This document shows, in pieces, positions 26,081 through 34,310 of a stretch of DNA of 64,000 nucleotides. The translations under genes were made by a program, and so were the position numbers. The DNA lies in NCBI GenBank assembly GCA_022841375.1, contig JALHRQ010000009.1, forward strand, positions 62,001 to 126,000, given 5' to 3'. Position 1 is the stretch's first letter; every line of letters begins with the position of its first letter. The DNA is from Burkholderiales bacterium. GTDB taxonomy: Bacteria > Pseudomonadota > Gammaproteobacteria > Burkholderiales > SG8-41. Below the pieces are notes generated by a model. It saw only the letters and a list, made by a program, of their open reading frames with translations, made no database searches and had not been told where the DNA came from.

Positions 26081-27243
26081 GCGTGATCAACCAGATGCTG
26101 CTTGATTTGGAGCGCCGTCGCGCTTCGGGTGAAGAACGCAACCGCATCCCCGATCATGTGCGGGCGTTGCCCGGCCGTGCCGCGGAATCAGGCCCGCATT
26201 CGCCGCTGCTGATGGGTGGCGCGGCATTGGGATTGCTCGTCATGCTGAGCGGTGGATGGTGGTGGTACAAAGGGCTTCCCGGGCTGGAAAAACCGGCAAT
26301 GATTCCGACCGGCTCCGAAATCGAACGTCGCAACGCTGACAGCGCAACGCGACAGATGAGTCTCGATTTGGCGCAGGCGCCGCAGGCCCGCGAGACCCCG
26401 GGTGATGCGACCGCACCGCCAGATCTGGCAACGCAATCGATTATCGTCAACGAACCGCCGTCATGGGCAAGTCCGCGTGGCGAGTCGCCATTGCCGGCGC
26501 GTACGGCGTCTGAACCCTCCCCCACCCGCGAGGCTCCCGCGCAGCCTGCTGCGAGCACCACGGCAGCAGTCGTCACTCCGCCCGCGGCTGCGCCGCAGGT
26601 GGTTACAAAAACGGTTGCGAAATCTGCCACCGCCGCGACCATATCCTCACCCGGGATCGACAAACGCGTGCGCGAGCAGACGCCGCGGCAGCGCGCGGAG
26701 GCGGAATATTCGCGCGCGGCTTCGGCTCTGCAGCAGGGACGAATGTCCGAAGCGCGTAGCGGATTTGAGGCGGCATTGCAGATTGATCCGACCTATCACG
26801 CGGCGCGTCAGGCGCTGGCCGGCGTGCTGATTGATGCGCGGTTGCCGGCGGATGCGATGCTGGTGCTGCACGAGGGTTTGCAGATTGCGCCAGCGCAGTT
26901 CGGATTGGCGATGATGGCGGCGCGTCTGCATGTTGAGCGCGGTGAACTCGATGCCGCCGTGCAGACGCTGGCGCGAAGCGCGGAATACGCCGGCAACAGC
27001 GCTGATTTCACCGGGTTCTACGCCGGACTGCTGCAGCGGCAGAAAAAACATGCCGAAGCGGTGGAGTTGTTTGATCGCGCATTGCGCCTGCGGCCCAACC
27101 ACGGGATCTGGCTGCTCGGCATGGGCATGTCGCTGGAGGCGCTCGGCCGTAACGCCGAGGCGCAGGAAGCCTTCCGCCGCGCCAAGTCCAGCGGCAACTT
27201 GACACCGGAATTGCAGAACTACGCCGACCAGCGCCTGCGCTGA
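26077..27243 (+). CDS. mshN: MSHA biogenesis protein MshN (TPR)
   Basis: Inner-membrane protein of 388 aa. The N terminus MSVINQMLLDLERRRA is typical of MshN/GspB-like proteins. One membrane helix lies near 46-66, followed by a Pro/Ala/Thr-rich linker (about 80-190) and a C-terminal array of TPR-like helices (about 205-388). The TPR region probably binds other periplasmic assembly proteins. Last gene of the operon; it converges on comF with 7 nt between stops. Confidence 0.88.
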   Translation: MSVINQMLLDLERRRASGEERNRIPDHVRALPGRAAESGPHSPLLMGGAALGLLVMLSGGWWWYKGLPGLEKPAMIPTGSEIERRNADSATRQMSLDLAQAPQARETPGDATAPPDLATQSIIVNEPPSWASPRGESPLPARTASEPSPTREAPAQPAASTTAAVVTPPAAAPQVVTKTVAKSATAATISSPGIDKRVREQTPRQRAEAEYSRAASALQQGRMSEARSGFEAALQIDPTYHAARQALAGVLIDARLPADAMLVLHEGLQIAPAQFGLAMMAARLHVERGELDAAVQTLARSAEYAGNSADFTGFYAGLLQRQKKHAEAVELFDRALRLRPNHGIWLLGMGMSLEALGRNAEAQEAFRRAKSSGNLTPELQNYADQRLR

Positions 27244-27250
27244 ACACTTT

Positions 27251-27985
27251 TCATGCCGCGGATCCTCCCGCGGCCACGGTTCGTGCGACAACCCAGCCGG
27301 TGACCGAGGCCGCGCCCGCGTGTTTGAGATTGCGCGCAAGTTCATTCAGTGTCGCGCCGGTGGTCAGTACATCATCAATTACCGCCACGTGACGACCCGT
27401 GACATCGCCGAGTACAACAAATGCGCCGCGGATATTTTTGCGGCGTTCCTTCCAGGGCAGTCGGGTTTGCGGCAGGGTTTCGCGGGTTTTGACGCACAGC
27501 GCTGCATCAACCGGCGCGTGTATGGATGACGCCACTGCGCGGGCCAATTCCAGGGCCTGGTTGAAGCCGCGTTCCCGGAGACGCTGTGGCGACAGCGGCA
27601 TCGGCACAATCAACTCGGTTTGCGGCGGTTTGCACCGGATGAGCATCGCTGTCAGCGCGCGAATGGTGGACAGACGGCCGCCGTATTTGCACGACTGGAT
27701 CACACCGTCGACGGGAAAACGGTAACGCGTGGCGGCAAACACATGATCGAAATGCGGCGGCTCGGCGAGACAGCGGCCGCAGATCCCCGGAGTGGGCAGC
27801 GGGTGGGCGCAGCGCTGGCATCCGGGGCCGGTTAGCCAGGGCAACTCGATCCAGCACGCGTCACACACGCCGCGCGCCGGCGCGGGATTCTCGCAAAGCA
27901 GGCAGTGCGCGGTAAGGACCGCCCCGGACGCGGACCGCCATTTGTTAAGTAAATTCTTTCCAAAATTTGACAAAGGACCGGGCAT
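27251..27985 (-). CDS. comF: ComF-family phosphoribosyltransferase-like protein
   Basis: Protein of 244 aa. The double zinc ribbon has CLLC and CDAC followed by CQRC and CGRC motifs (about 28-75). A type I phosphoribosyltransferase domain follows with the PRPP-binding loop VAVIDDVLTTGATL near the C terminus. ComF proteins act in uptake of transforming DNA in competent bacteria, with biochemical role unsettled. It lies divergent from bioB; comF-bio linkage is common in proteobacteria. Confidence 0.92.
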   Translation of the reverse strand: MPGPLSNFGKNLLNKWRSASGAVLTAHCLLCENPAPARGVCDACWIELPWLTGPGCQRCAHPLPTPGICGRCLAEPPHFDHVFAATRYRFPVDGVIQSCKYGGRLSTIRALTAMLIRCKPPQTELIVPMPLSPQRLRERGFNQALELARAVASSIHAPVDAALCVKTRETLPQTRLPWKERRKNIRGAFVVLGDVTGRHVAVIDDVLTTGATLNELARNLKHAGAASVTGWVVARTVAAGGSAA

Positions 27986-28011
27986 CTGCGACGATAATTA
28001 TATTAAGTATT

Positions 28012-28049
28012 TGATTTTATTGAATTATTTTTATTAAGTTGTATATAAC
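28012..28049 (+). promoter_or_regulatory. AT-rich upstream element of bioB
   Basis: The 77-nt comF/bioB spacer is nearly free of G and C between 27992 and 28048. TTGAAT at 28020-28025 with TATATA at 28042-28047 (16-nt spacing) could form a promoter, but it would leave a very short leader. A TTGACA at 27967-27972 lies further up without a good -10 at standard distance. No clear BirA-type palindrome was found. Confidence 0.3.
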
Positions 28050-28062
28050 ACCCTGGAAACTC

Positions 28063-29073
28063 ATGGATACCTTACCCGTCAATAATCCTGTAAACGAACG
28101 CAAGGCGTCTGCCGCCGACATCGCTGCTGGCGCATCTCCCTGGACCGTTGCGGCCATTGAAGCCCTGTTCGCAATGCCGTTCAACGATCTGCTGTTCCGC
28201 GCGCAGCAGGTGCACCGAGAAAATTTCGACGCCAACGCCGTCCAGCTGTCGACGCTGTTGTCGATCAAGACCGGTGGCTGTTCCGAGGACTGCGGTTATT
28301 GCCCGCAGTCGGCGCGTCATCAGACCGGGGTCGAGAATCAGGACATGCTGTCGGTGGACGAGGTGGTGGCGGCAGCGCGTGCTGCTCGCGAACACGGTGC
28401 CACACGTTTCTGCATGGGCGCGGCGTGGCGCGGTCCGAAGCAGCGCGATCTCGACAAGGTGGTGTCGATGGTCAAGGCGGTGCGCGGGCTGGGCATGGAA
28501 ACCTGCGCGACACTGGGCATGCTCAAGCCCGGCCAGGCCGATCAGCTGCGCGATGCCGGCCTCGACTATTACAACCACAATATCGACACTGCTGAAGACA
28601 ATTACAAAAACGTCATCACCACCCGCGACTATGACGACCGCATCGACACGCTGACCCAGGTCCGCGACGCCGGTCTGCATGTGTGCTGCGGCGGCATCGT
28701 CGGCATGGGAGAAACGCGCACTGCGCGCGCGACGCTGATCGCGCAGTTGGCGAACATGAATCCATATCCGGAATCGGTACCGATCAACAATCTGGTGCAG
28801 GTGCCGGGTACGCCGCTGCATGGCGCGGATAAACTGGATCCGCTGGAATTCGTGCGCACCATTGCCTGCGCGCGCATCACCATGCCCAAGGCGTTTGTGC
28901 GGCTGTCTGCGGGGCGCCAGGAACTCGGCGACGGCGTGCAGGCGCTGTGTTTCCTTGCCGGCGCGAATTCGATTTTTTATGGTGAAAAACTGCTGACCAC
29001 CGGTAACCCCGACGTTGAAAACGACCGCGCGCTGTTTTCACGTCTCGGCCTGAAACCGCTGAATCCCGCCTGA
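28063..29073 (+). CDS. bioB: Biotin synthase
   Basis: Radical-SAM enzyme of 336 aa that inserts sulfur into dethiobiotin. The CX3CX2C cluster [10 protein letters not shown] gives Cys73, Cys77 and Cys80 for the 4Fe-4S centre. Ligands for the 2Fe-2S cluster lie in the later cysteines (for example in [11 protein letters not shown]) and the conserved Arg in the barrel. ATG at 28063 is chosen; an upstream TTG would start inside the AT-rich promoter. First gene of bioB-F-H-C-D. Confidence 0.97.
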   Translation: MDTLPVNNPVNERKASAADIAAGASPWTVAAIEALFAMPFNDLLFRAQQVHRENFDANAVQLSTLLSIKTGGCSEDCGYCPQSARHQTGVENQDMLSVDEVVAAARAAREHGATRFCMGAAWRGPKQRDLDKVVSMVKAVRGLGMETCATLGMLKPGQADQLRDAGLDYYNHNIDTAEDNYKNVITTRDYDDRIDTLTQVRDAGLHVCCGGIVGMGETRTARATLIAQLANMNPYPESVPINNLVQVPGTPLHGADKLDPLEFVRTIACARITMPKAFVRLSAGRQELGDGVQALCFLAGANSIFYGEKLLTTGNPDVENDRALFSRLGLKPLNPA

Positions 29074-29084
29074 CGCCGTCAGGC
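29068..29084 (+). repeat. Intercistronic hairpin, bioB/bioF
   Basis: GCCTGAC (29068-29074) pairs perfectly with GTCAGGC (29078-29084) around a 3-nt loop and includes the bioB stop codon. There is no U-tract, so it is not a terminator. It may protect the bioB 3' end or tune bioF translation, whose GTG lies 17 nt further on. Confidence 0.5.
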
Positions 29085-29100
29085 GCGGCAACACCCTACC

Positions 29101-30255
29101 GTGTCACTGCACACCGAGCTGGCTGCCGAACTGGCAGATCGCGAAGTGCGCGGCCTGCGCCGCACGCGGCGTGTGCTCGCCTCGCCGCAGCGCGCGCGGG
29201 TGTCGGTAGACGGCCGTGATTACATCGCATTCTGTTCCAATGATTATCTTGGCCTCGCCGCCGATCCGCGCCTGGCCGCGGCCGCGCGCGAGGGCATTGA
29301 TCGTTACGGCGTCGGCGGCGGCGCATCGCATCTGATTCTCGGCCACAGCACGGCACACCACGAACTGGAAGAGGCGCTGGCGCAGTTTGTACGCCAGCCG
29401 CGCGCGCTGCTGTTTTCCAGCGGCTACATGGCCAACATGGGGGTGGTCAGCGCCCTGGCCGGTCGCGGCGATGCGGTGTTTGCCGACAAACTCAATCACG
29501 CTTCACTGAATGACGCCGCGCTGGTGTCGCGCGCCGCGTTCAAGCGTTACGCGCACAACGATCTCGATGCGCTCGAACGTCTGCTGAAGACTGTGCCAGC
29601 GCGCCGGCGGTTGATCGTCACCGATGCCGTATTCAGCATGGATGGCGACATTGCGCCGGTGGCGGCGCTGCTCCAGTTGTGCGAACGCCATGATGCGTAT
29701 CTGTTCATCGACGACGCCCATGGTTTCGGCGTGCTCGGCGAGGCGGGGCGCGGTACGCTGGCGCATTGCAATGTTGCATCGGATCGCATCATCTACATGG
29801 CGACGCTGGGTAAGGCCGCCGGTGTCGCCGGTGCTTTTGTCGCCGGTGACGAAACGCTGATCGAAACGCTGATCCAGAACGCGAGAACCTACATTTATAC
29901 GACAGCAACACCGCCGCTGCTGGCGCATGCCTTGCTGATGAGCCTGCACATCATCGCGCAGGAAGAATGGCGTCGCGAACGGCTGCGCGCATTGATTGCA
30001 CAACTGCGTGAGGGACTGGCTGCATCGCCTTGGCAACTGATGCCTTCGGATACGCCGATCCAGCCGTTGCTGATCGGCGGCAATGGTGACGCGCTCGCAT
30101 TGTCCGCGCGGATGGCGGAGGCAGGGCTGCTGGTGCCGGCGATACGCCCGCCGACGGTACCCGAGGGGACGGCGCGGCTGCGCATCTCGCTGTCGGCTGA
30201 CCACGAAGCCGCGAATGTGGCGCAGCTGGTCGCTGCACTGGTGCAGCCGGCATGA
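29101..30255 (+). CDS. bioF: 8-amino-7-oxononanoate synthase
   Basis: PLP-dependent alpha-oxoamine synthase of 384 aa that joins pimeloyl-ACP and alanine. The PLP lysine is in ATLGKAAGVAGAF, the Asp/His region is DDAHGFGVLG, and the N-terminal YLGL substrate loop is present. Starts at GTG 29101, following a hairpin. The stop overlaps the bioH start (ATGA). Confidence 0.95.
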   Translation: MSLHTELAAELADREVRGLRRTRRVLASPQRARVSVDGRDYIAFCSNDYLGLAADPRLAAAAREGIDRYGVGGGASHLILGHSTAHHELEEALAQFVRQPRALLFSSGYMANMGVVSALAGRGDAVFADKLNHASLNDAALVSRAAFKRYAHNDLDALERLLKTVPARRRLIVTDAVFSMDGDIAPVAALLQLCERHDAYLFIDDAHGFGVLGEAGRGTLAHCNVASDRIIYMATLGKAAGVAGAFVAGDETLIETLIQNARTYIYTTATPPLLAHALLMSLHIIAQEEWRRERLRALIAQLREGLAASPWQLMPSDTPIQPLLIGGNGDALALSARMAEAGLLVPAIRPPTVPEGTARLRISLSADHEAANVAQLVAALVQPA

Positions 30256-30980
30256 ATCGGTGGCCGCTGGTGTTGCTGCATGGCTGGGGCGCGCATGCCG
30301 GGGTATGGGGCGAGGTGATTGCGCGAATGAATCTGGATCACCAAGTGATCGCGCCGGATATTCCGGGAGGCGATGATTCGATCTCTTCGGTGGATGAAGT
30401 CATAGACCGGCTCTCCGCAACCGCGCCCGAGCGTTGCGTGGTGGCCGGCTGGTCACTGGGCGGACAGTTGGCGCTAACCTGGGCACACCGCCATCCGCAG
30501 CAGGTGGCAAAATTGATACTGGTCTCCACCACGCCGCGCTTCGTCGCAGCACCCGATTGGTCGCAAGGGATGGATGGCGCTGCGTTCAGCGGATTCGCCG
30601 CAGCCGTATCCGCAAATCCGGTTGAAGCCCTGCGCCGTTTTCTAATGCTCGCAACGCAGGGCGATGTTAAGGCGCGCGAAGTCGCCCGCAAACTGGAGGC
30701 TGCACTGACCACGCGACCGGTGGCCGACCGTTCGGTGCTGATGCATACCCTGGACTGGTTGCGTGACACCGATCTGCGCGCGACGCTGTCCGCGATTCGC
30801 CAGCCGGCGCTGGTGGTTCATGGTGATCGTGATCGCATCACGCCGCCGGCGGCGGGCGAGTATCTGGCCCGGCAGCTGCCCGATGCGCATCTCGAGTGGA
30901 TGCCGGGCGCCGCGCATGCGCCGTTTGTTTCAGATCCGGATGGATTCAGCCGCCGGGTCGCGGCGTTCTGTCATGCGTGA
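30252..30980 (+). CDS. bioH: Pimeloyl-[acyl-carrier protein] methyl ester esterase BioH
   Basis: Alpha/beta hydrolase of 242 aa that removes the methyl group from pimeloyl-ACP methyl ester and ends chain elongation. The N-terminal LLHGWG oxyanion motif, the nucleophile Ser68 in GWSLGG, the acid in HGDRDRI and the His in GAAHAPF complete the triad. It overlaps bioC by 8 nt. Confidence 0.93.
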   Translation: MNRWPLVLLHGWGAHAGVWGEVIARMNLDHQVIAPDIPGGDDSISSVDEVIDRLSATAPERCVVAGWSLGGQLALTWAHRHPQQVAKLILVSTTPRFVAAPDWSQGMDGAAFSGFAAAVSANPVEALRRFLMLATQGDVKAREVARKLEAALTTRPVADRSVLMHTLDWLRDTDLRATLSAIRQPALVVHGDRDRITPPAAGEYLARQLPDAHLEWMPGAAHAPFVSDPDGFSRRVAAFCHA

Positions 30981-31848
30981 AGACATCGTGCTCGACAAGC
31001 GCGCGGTACGACGGTCGTTTGACCGGGCGGCGACAACGTACGATGCGACCGCAGTGCTGCAGCACGAGGTGTGCCGGCGCAGCCTGCAGCGCCTTGATTT
31101 CATTCGCCATGCGCCTGCGCGCATCCTTGATGCCGGCTGCGGCACCGGCAATGCATGGCCGGGACTGGCGAAACGGTATCCGTCGGCGCGCATGGTGGCG
31201 CTGGATCTGGCGCCCGGCATGTTGCGGCAGGCCGGGGCTTCGATACCCTGGCACCAGAGATTGTTGCGCAAGGCGCCGCTGGCGGTATGTGGAGATCTGG
31301 AGCGTTTGCCTCTGGCCGGTGGCAGCATTGATCTGGTGTGGAGCAATCTCGCCTTGCAGTGGGTCAACGCGCTGCCGCAGGCGTTTGCCGAGATGCATCG
31401 CGTTCTTGCGTCCGGCGGATTGCTGCTGTTCACGACCTTCGGCCCGGATACGCTGAAAGAGTTGCGCGCTGCACAGGCGGATACCGATGATCATCCGCAT
31501 GTCAGCCGCTTTATCGACATGCACGACATCGGCGACATGCTGGTCGAGTGCGGCTTTGCCGATCCGGTGATCGATATGGAAACCTTCACGCTGACCTACG
31601 ACGATGTGCGGGCGGTGATGCGCGATCTGAAAGCGATCGGTGCGCACAATGCCGCCGCGAACCGGCCTTCGGCGCTCTCCGGCAAGCAGTGGCTGGCCGC
31701 GGTGGAGCAAAAGTACGAGGGCTTTCGCCGCGACGGCAAGCTGCCCGCGACCTTCGAAGTCATTTACGGCCATGCCTGGTGTCCGCTGCCCCGGCTGGGT
31801 CCGGGTGGGCGGCCGGTGATCGAAATCAAACCGGTCGGTGGAACCTGA
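30973..31848 (+). CDS. bioC: Malonyl-ACP O-methyltransferase BioC
   Basis: S-adenosylmethionine-dependent methyltransferase of 291 aa that caps malonyl-ACP to start pimelate synthesis on the fatty-acid machinery. Motif I is LDAGCGTGN (about 47-55). KRAVRRSFDRAATTYD at the N terminus is typical of BioC. The ATG at 30973 overlaps the bioH end; a longer frame further upstream lies within bioH and is ignored. Good length for the family. Confidence 0.94.
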   Translation: MREDIVLDKRAVRRSFDRAATTYDATAVLQHEVCRRSLQRLDFIRHAPARILDAGCGTGNAWPGLAKRYPSARMVALDLAPGMLRQAGASIPWHQRLLRKAPLAVCGDLERLPLAGGSIDLVWSNLALQWVNALPQAFAEMHRVLASGGLLLFTTFGPDTLKELRAAQADTDDHPHVSRFIDMHDIGDMLVECGFADPVIDMETFTLTYDDVRAVMRDLKAIGAHNAAANRPSALSGKQWLAAVEQKYEGFRRDGKLPATFEVIYGHAWCPLPRLGPGGRPVIEIKPVGGT

Positions 31849-31849
31849 G

Positions 31850-32539
31850 ATGACGGGCCGCGGCGTGTTTATTGCCGGCACCGATACCGGCGTCGGCAAA
31901 ACGCTGGTGGCCTGCGCACTGCTGCGCGGCCTCGCGTCCCGGGGTTTGCGGGTTGCGGGCATGAAACCGGTGGCCGCCGGAGCGCGGCACCGCCAGGGCA
32001 TCTGGCTCAACGAAGATGTCGAGCAGTTGCGCGTGGCGGCCAATGTCGATGTGCCGCAGACCGTGATGAATCCGTATTGTTTTGCGCCGCCGATCGCGCC
32101 CCATCTCGCCGCCAGTGAGGCCGGCAAGGCCATCAGCATGGCGGTGATTGCGCGTCATTACGCGCGGATTGCAGCCCGATCCGATGTGGTGGTGGTCGAA
32201 GGCGTCGGCGGTCTGCTGGTGCCGCTGGGGCCCCGGCTGAGCGCTGCGGCGATCCCGGAACGGCTCGATTTGCCGGTGGTGCTGGTGGTCGGATTGCGTC
32301 TCGGCTGCCTCAATCATGCGTTATTGACGGTGGAAGCGATGCAAGGGCGCGGCTTGCGGCTCGCCGGCTGGATTGCCAATGCCATGGATCCGGCGATGGC
32401 GCGGCGTGAGCAGAATCTGGACGCCCTGCGCCAGCGGATAGCGGAACCGCTGTTGGGGATCGTGAAATACGCGGCAAAACCGGTTGCCGACCGCGTGGCA
32501 AAGGCGCTGGACATCAACCGCATTAATGCGGTCATTTAA
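31850..32539 (+). CDS. bioD: ATP-dependent dethiobiotin synthetase
   Basis: P-loop carboxylase-ligase of 229 aa that closes the ureido ring of dethiobiotin. The nucleotide motif GTDTGVGKT is at 10-18, followed by the substrate lysine in GMKPVAAG and VVEGVGGLLVPL. It starts directly after the bioC stop. The operon lacks bioA; the aminotransferase step must be encoded elsewhere. Confidence 0.95.
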   Translation: MTGRGVFIAGTDTGVGKTLVACALLRGLASRGLRVAGMKPVAAGARHRQGIWLNEDVEQLRVAANVDVPQTVMNPYCFAPPIAPHLAASEAGKAISMAVIARHYARIAARSDVVVVEGVGGLLVPLGPRLSAAAIPERLDLPVVLVVGLRLGCLNHALLTVEAMQGRGLRLAGWIANAMDPAMARREQNLDALRQRIAEPLLGIVKYAAKPVADRVAKALDINRINAVI

Positions 32540-32574
32540 GAGGGAAAACAGACTGTTTTTAGAGGGCATTTCGG

Positions 32575-32604
32575 TTGCGACCGTCCCTTCCGGTGTGCTA
32601 AAGT
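32575..32604 (+). promoter_or_regulatory. Possible promoter of the cox operon
   Basis: TTGCGA (32575-32580) and TAAAGT (32599-32604) are separated by 18 nt in the 95-nt gap between bioD and the DUF2244 gene. A small A/T hairpin just after bioD (AAAAC and GTTTT arms, near 32545-32560) may weakly terminate the biotin transcript. Both calls are tentative. Confidence 0.35.
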
Positions 32605-32634
32605 CCGCGCGGTTGAAAAGGATGATCGGCGCGA

Positions 32635-33153
32635 GTGACGACAGACCCCCATTGCGATGCGGATTTGGCGGAAGTCGGCGCCGAATTTACGTATTTCAGG
32701 CGCCATTGCAGTTCTCTGGACTGGCGTTTGCTGCATCTGGTTTTCGGTTCGTTGGCCCTGTTTTTGGTGCTGGTGGCGGTGGGGTTTGCGGTTGCAGGCG
32801 CCTGGTTGATCATCCCGTTTGCCGGTATCGAGATCGCTGGTCTGGGCATTGCGGCGTGGTGGACGTTGAGGCGCTCGGGAGATTTCGAGCGGCTGGCGTT
32901 TGACGGCGACCGCATAGTCGTCGAAATCAGGGAGCAGGGGTTGCTGCGGCAGTTTGAATTCAATCGCTGCTGGGCGCGGCTGGTGACCGGGGATGCAGGT
33001 ACGGTGGCGTTGCGTTCGCACGGCCGGGAAATCGCCATCGGGCGGTTTTGCGGCGAGGAAAGCCGGCAGGCGCTGGCGCGCGAGTTGCGCAACCGCCTGG
33101 ACGGTCATCGGCTTTATCGGATCAATCAGGTTACATCAGCGGGGGAAGCATGA
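32635..33153 (+). CDS. DUF2244 membrane protein of the cox operon
   Basis: Membrane protein of 172 aa with two close hydrophobic segments (about 33-72), then a beta-rich cytoplasmic domain. It matches the DUF2244 family, regularly found before coxB in betaproteobacteria. GTG start at 32635 with AGGATG about 10 nt upstream; the stop overlaps coxB (ATGA). The function is unknown; context suggests oxidase biogenesis or regulation. Confidence 0.8.
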   Translation: MTTDPHCDADLAEVGAEFTYFRRHCSSLDWRLLHLVFGSLALFLVLVAVGFAVAGAWLIIPFAGIEIAGLGIAAWWTLRRSGDFERLAFDGDRIVVEIREQGLLRQFEFNRCWARLVTGDAGTVALRSHGREIAIGRFCGEESRQALARELRNRLDGHRLYRINQVTSAGEA

Positions 33154-34289
33154 GCATCAAGGGGATCAAGCGTTGGGCCGCAGCGGGCGCGCTGTTTTTC
33201 TGGTCATTCGCAGCGTGGGCGGAATACAAGCTCAATCTGCAGACGCCGCATACGCTGCTGGGCGAGAAAATCTACGATCTGCACTCGATCATCACGGCGA
33301 TCTGCTTTGTGGTTTTCGTTGGCGTGTTCGGATTCATGTTCTATGCCGTGTTCAAGCACCGCAAGTCGGTCGGACACAAGGCGGCGCAGTTCCACGAAAA
33401 CACCGCAGTCGAAGTGGCCTGGACCCTGATTCCGTTCGTGATTTTGATCGCGATGGCGGTACCGGCGACCGGAACGCTGATCACCATGCGTGACACCTCC
33501 GAACCCGATCTGACAATCAAGGCGACGGGCTATCAGTGGAAGTGGGGCTACGACTACCTGAAAGGTGAAGGCGAAGGCATCAGCTTCTACAGCACGCTGT
33601 CCACCCCGCGCGCCCAGATTGAGGGCAGCGATGTTGCGGGTCGCAACGCCAACCCGAATTACCTGCTGGAGACCGACAACCACGTGGTTGTCCCGGTCGG
33701 CAAAAAAATCCGCATTCTGACCACCGCAGCTGACGTAATCCACGCCTGGTATGTACCGGCGCTGGCGGTCAAGCAGGATGCCATCCCCGGGTTCATTCGC
33801 GATACCTGGTTCAAAGCTGAAAAAGCCGGAATTTACCGCGGCCAGTGCGCCGAGCTTTGCGGCAAGGATCACGGCTTCATGCCGATCGTTGTTGAGGTGA
33901 TGGAGCCGGCGCAGTACACCGCCTGGGTAGCGACTCAGCAGGTCAAAGTGGCCGCCGCGAAAGTGGATCCGAACAAGACCTGGGCGCTGGATGAGTTGAA
34001 AGCCCACGGCGAGAAGGTTTACGCTCAAAACTGTGTGGCCTGCCATCAGGCGACCGGCATGGGCGTACCCGGCGCGTTCCCGGCTTTGGCCGGTTCAAAA
34101 GTTGTCAACGGTCCCAAGGCCGACCAGATCAAGCTGTTGCTGAACGGCAAGCAGGCCACCGCGATGGCGGCGTTCAAACACCTGTCCGACGCAGATCTGG
34201 CCGGTGTAATCACCTTTACCCGCAACAATTGGTCGAACAAGACCGGTGACGCGGTGGCCCCGGCCGAAATCAAAGCCGCACGGAACTAA
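33150..34289 (+). CDS. coxB: Cytochrome c oxidase subunit II with fused cytochrome c domain
   Basis: Inner-membrane subunit II of 379 aa. A signal peptide ends at AWA (residue 24). Two membrane helices lie at about 42-64 and 82-104. The periplasmic cupredoxin domain has the CuA site CAELCGKDHGFM (Cys233, Cys237, His241, Met244). A C-terminal class I cytochrome c domain has the heme site CVACH (Cys295, Cys298, His299). The fusion makes this a caa3-like oxidase that can carry its own electron-entry heme. ATG overlaps the DUF2244 stop with GGGGGAAG upstream. Confidence 0.96.
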   Translation: MSIKGIKRWAAAGALFFWSFAAWAEYKLNLQTPHTLLGEKIYDLHSIITAICFVVFVGVFGFMFYAVFKHRKSVGHKAAQFHENTAVEVAWTLIPFVILIAMAVPATGTLITMRDTSEPDLTIKATGYQWKWGYDYLKGEGEGISFYSTLSTPRAQIEGSDVAGRNANPNYLLETDNHVVVPVGKKIRILTTAADVIHAWYVPALAVKQDAIPGFIRDTWFKAEKAGIYRGQCAELCGKDHGFMPIVVEVMEPAQYTAWVATQQVKVAAAKVDPNKTWALDELKAHGEKVYAQNCVACHQATGMGVPGAFPALAGSKVVNGPKADQIKLLLNGKQATAMAAFKHLSDADLAGVITFTRNNWSNKTGDAVAPAEIKAARN

Positions 34290-34310
34290 TTCAGGCTCCA
34301 GGAGAACGCA

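Noticed and set aside
30946-32139. 397-aa minus-strand frame opposite bioC/bioD
   Set aside because: Overlaps two well-supported biotin genes and has no domain signature.
32545-32560. Strong terminator after bioD
   Set aside because: The A/T-only hairpin has about 5 bp and a weak stem; at best partial termination, so it is mentioned only with the cox promoter.
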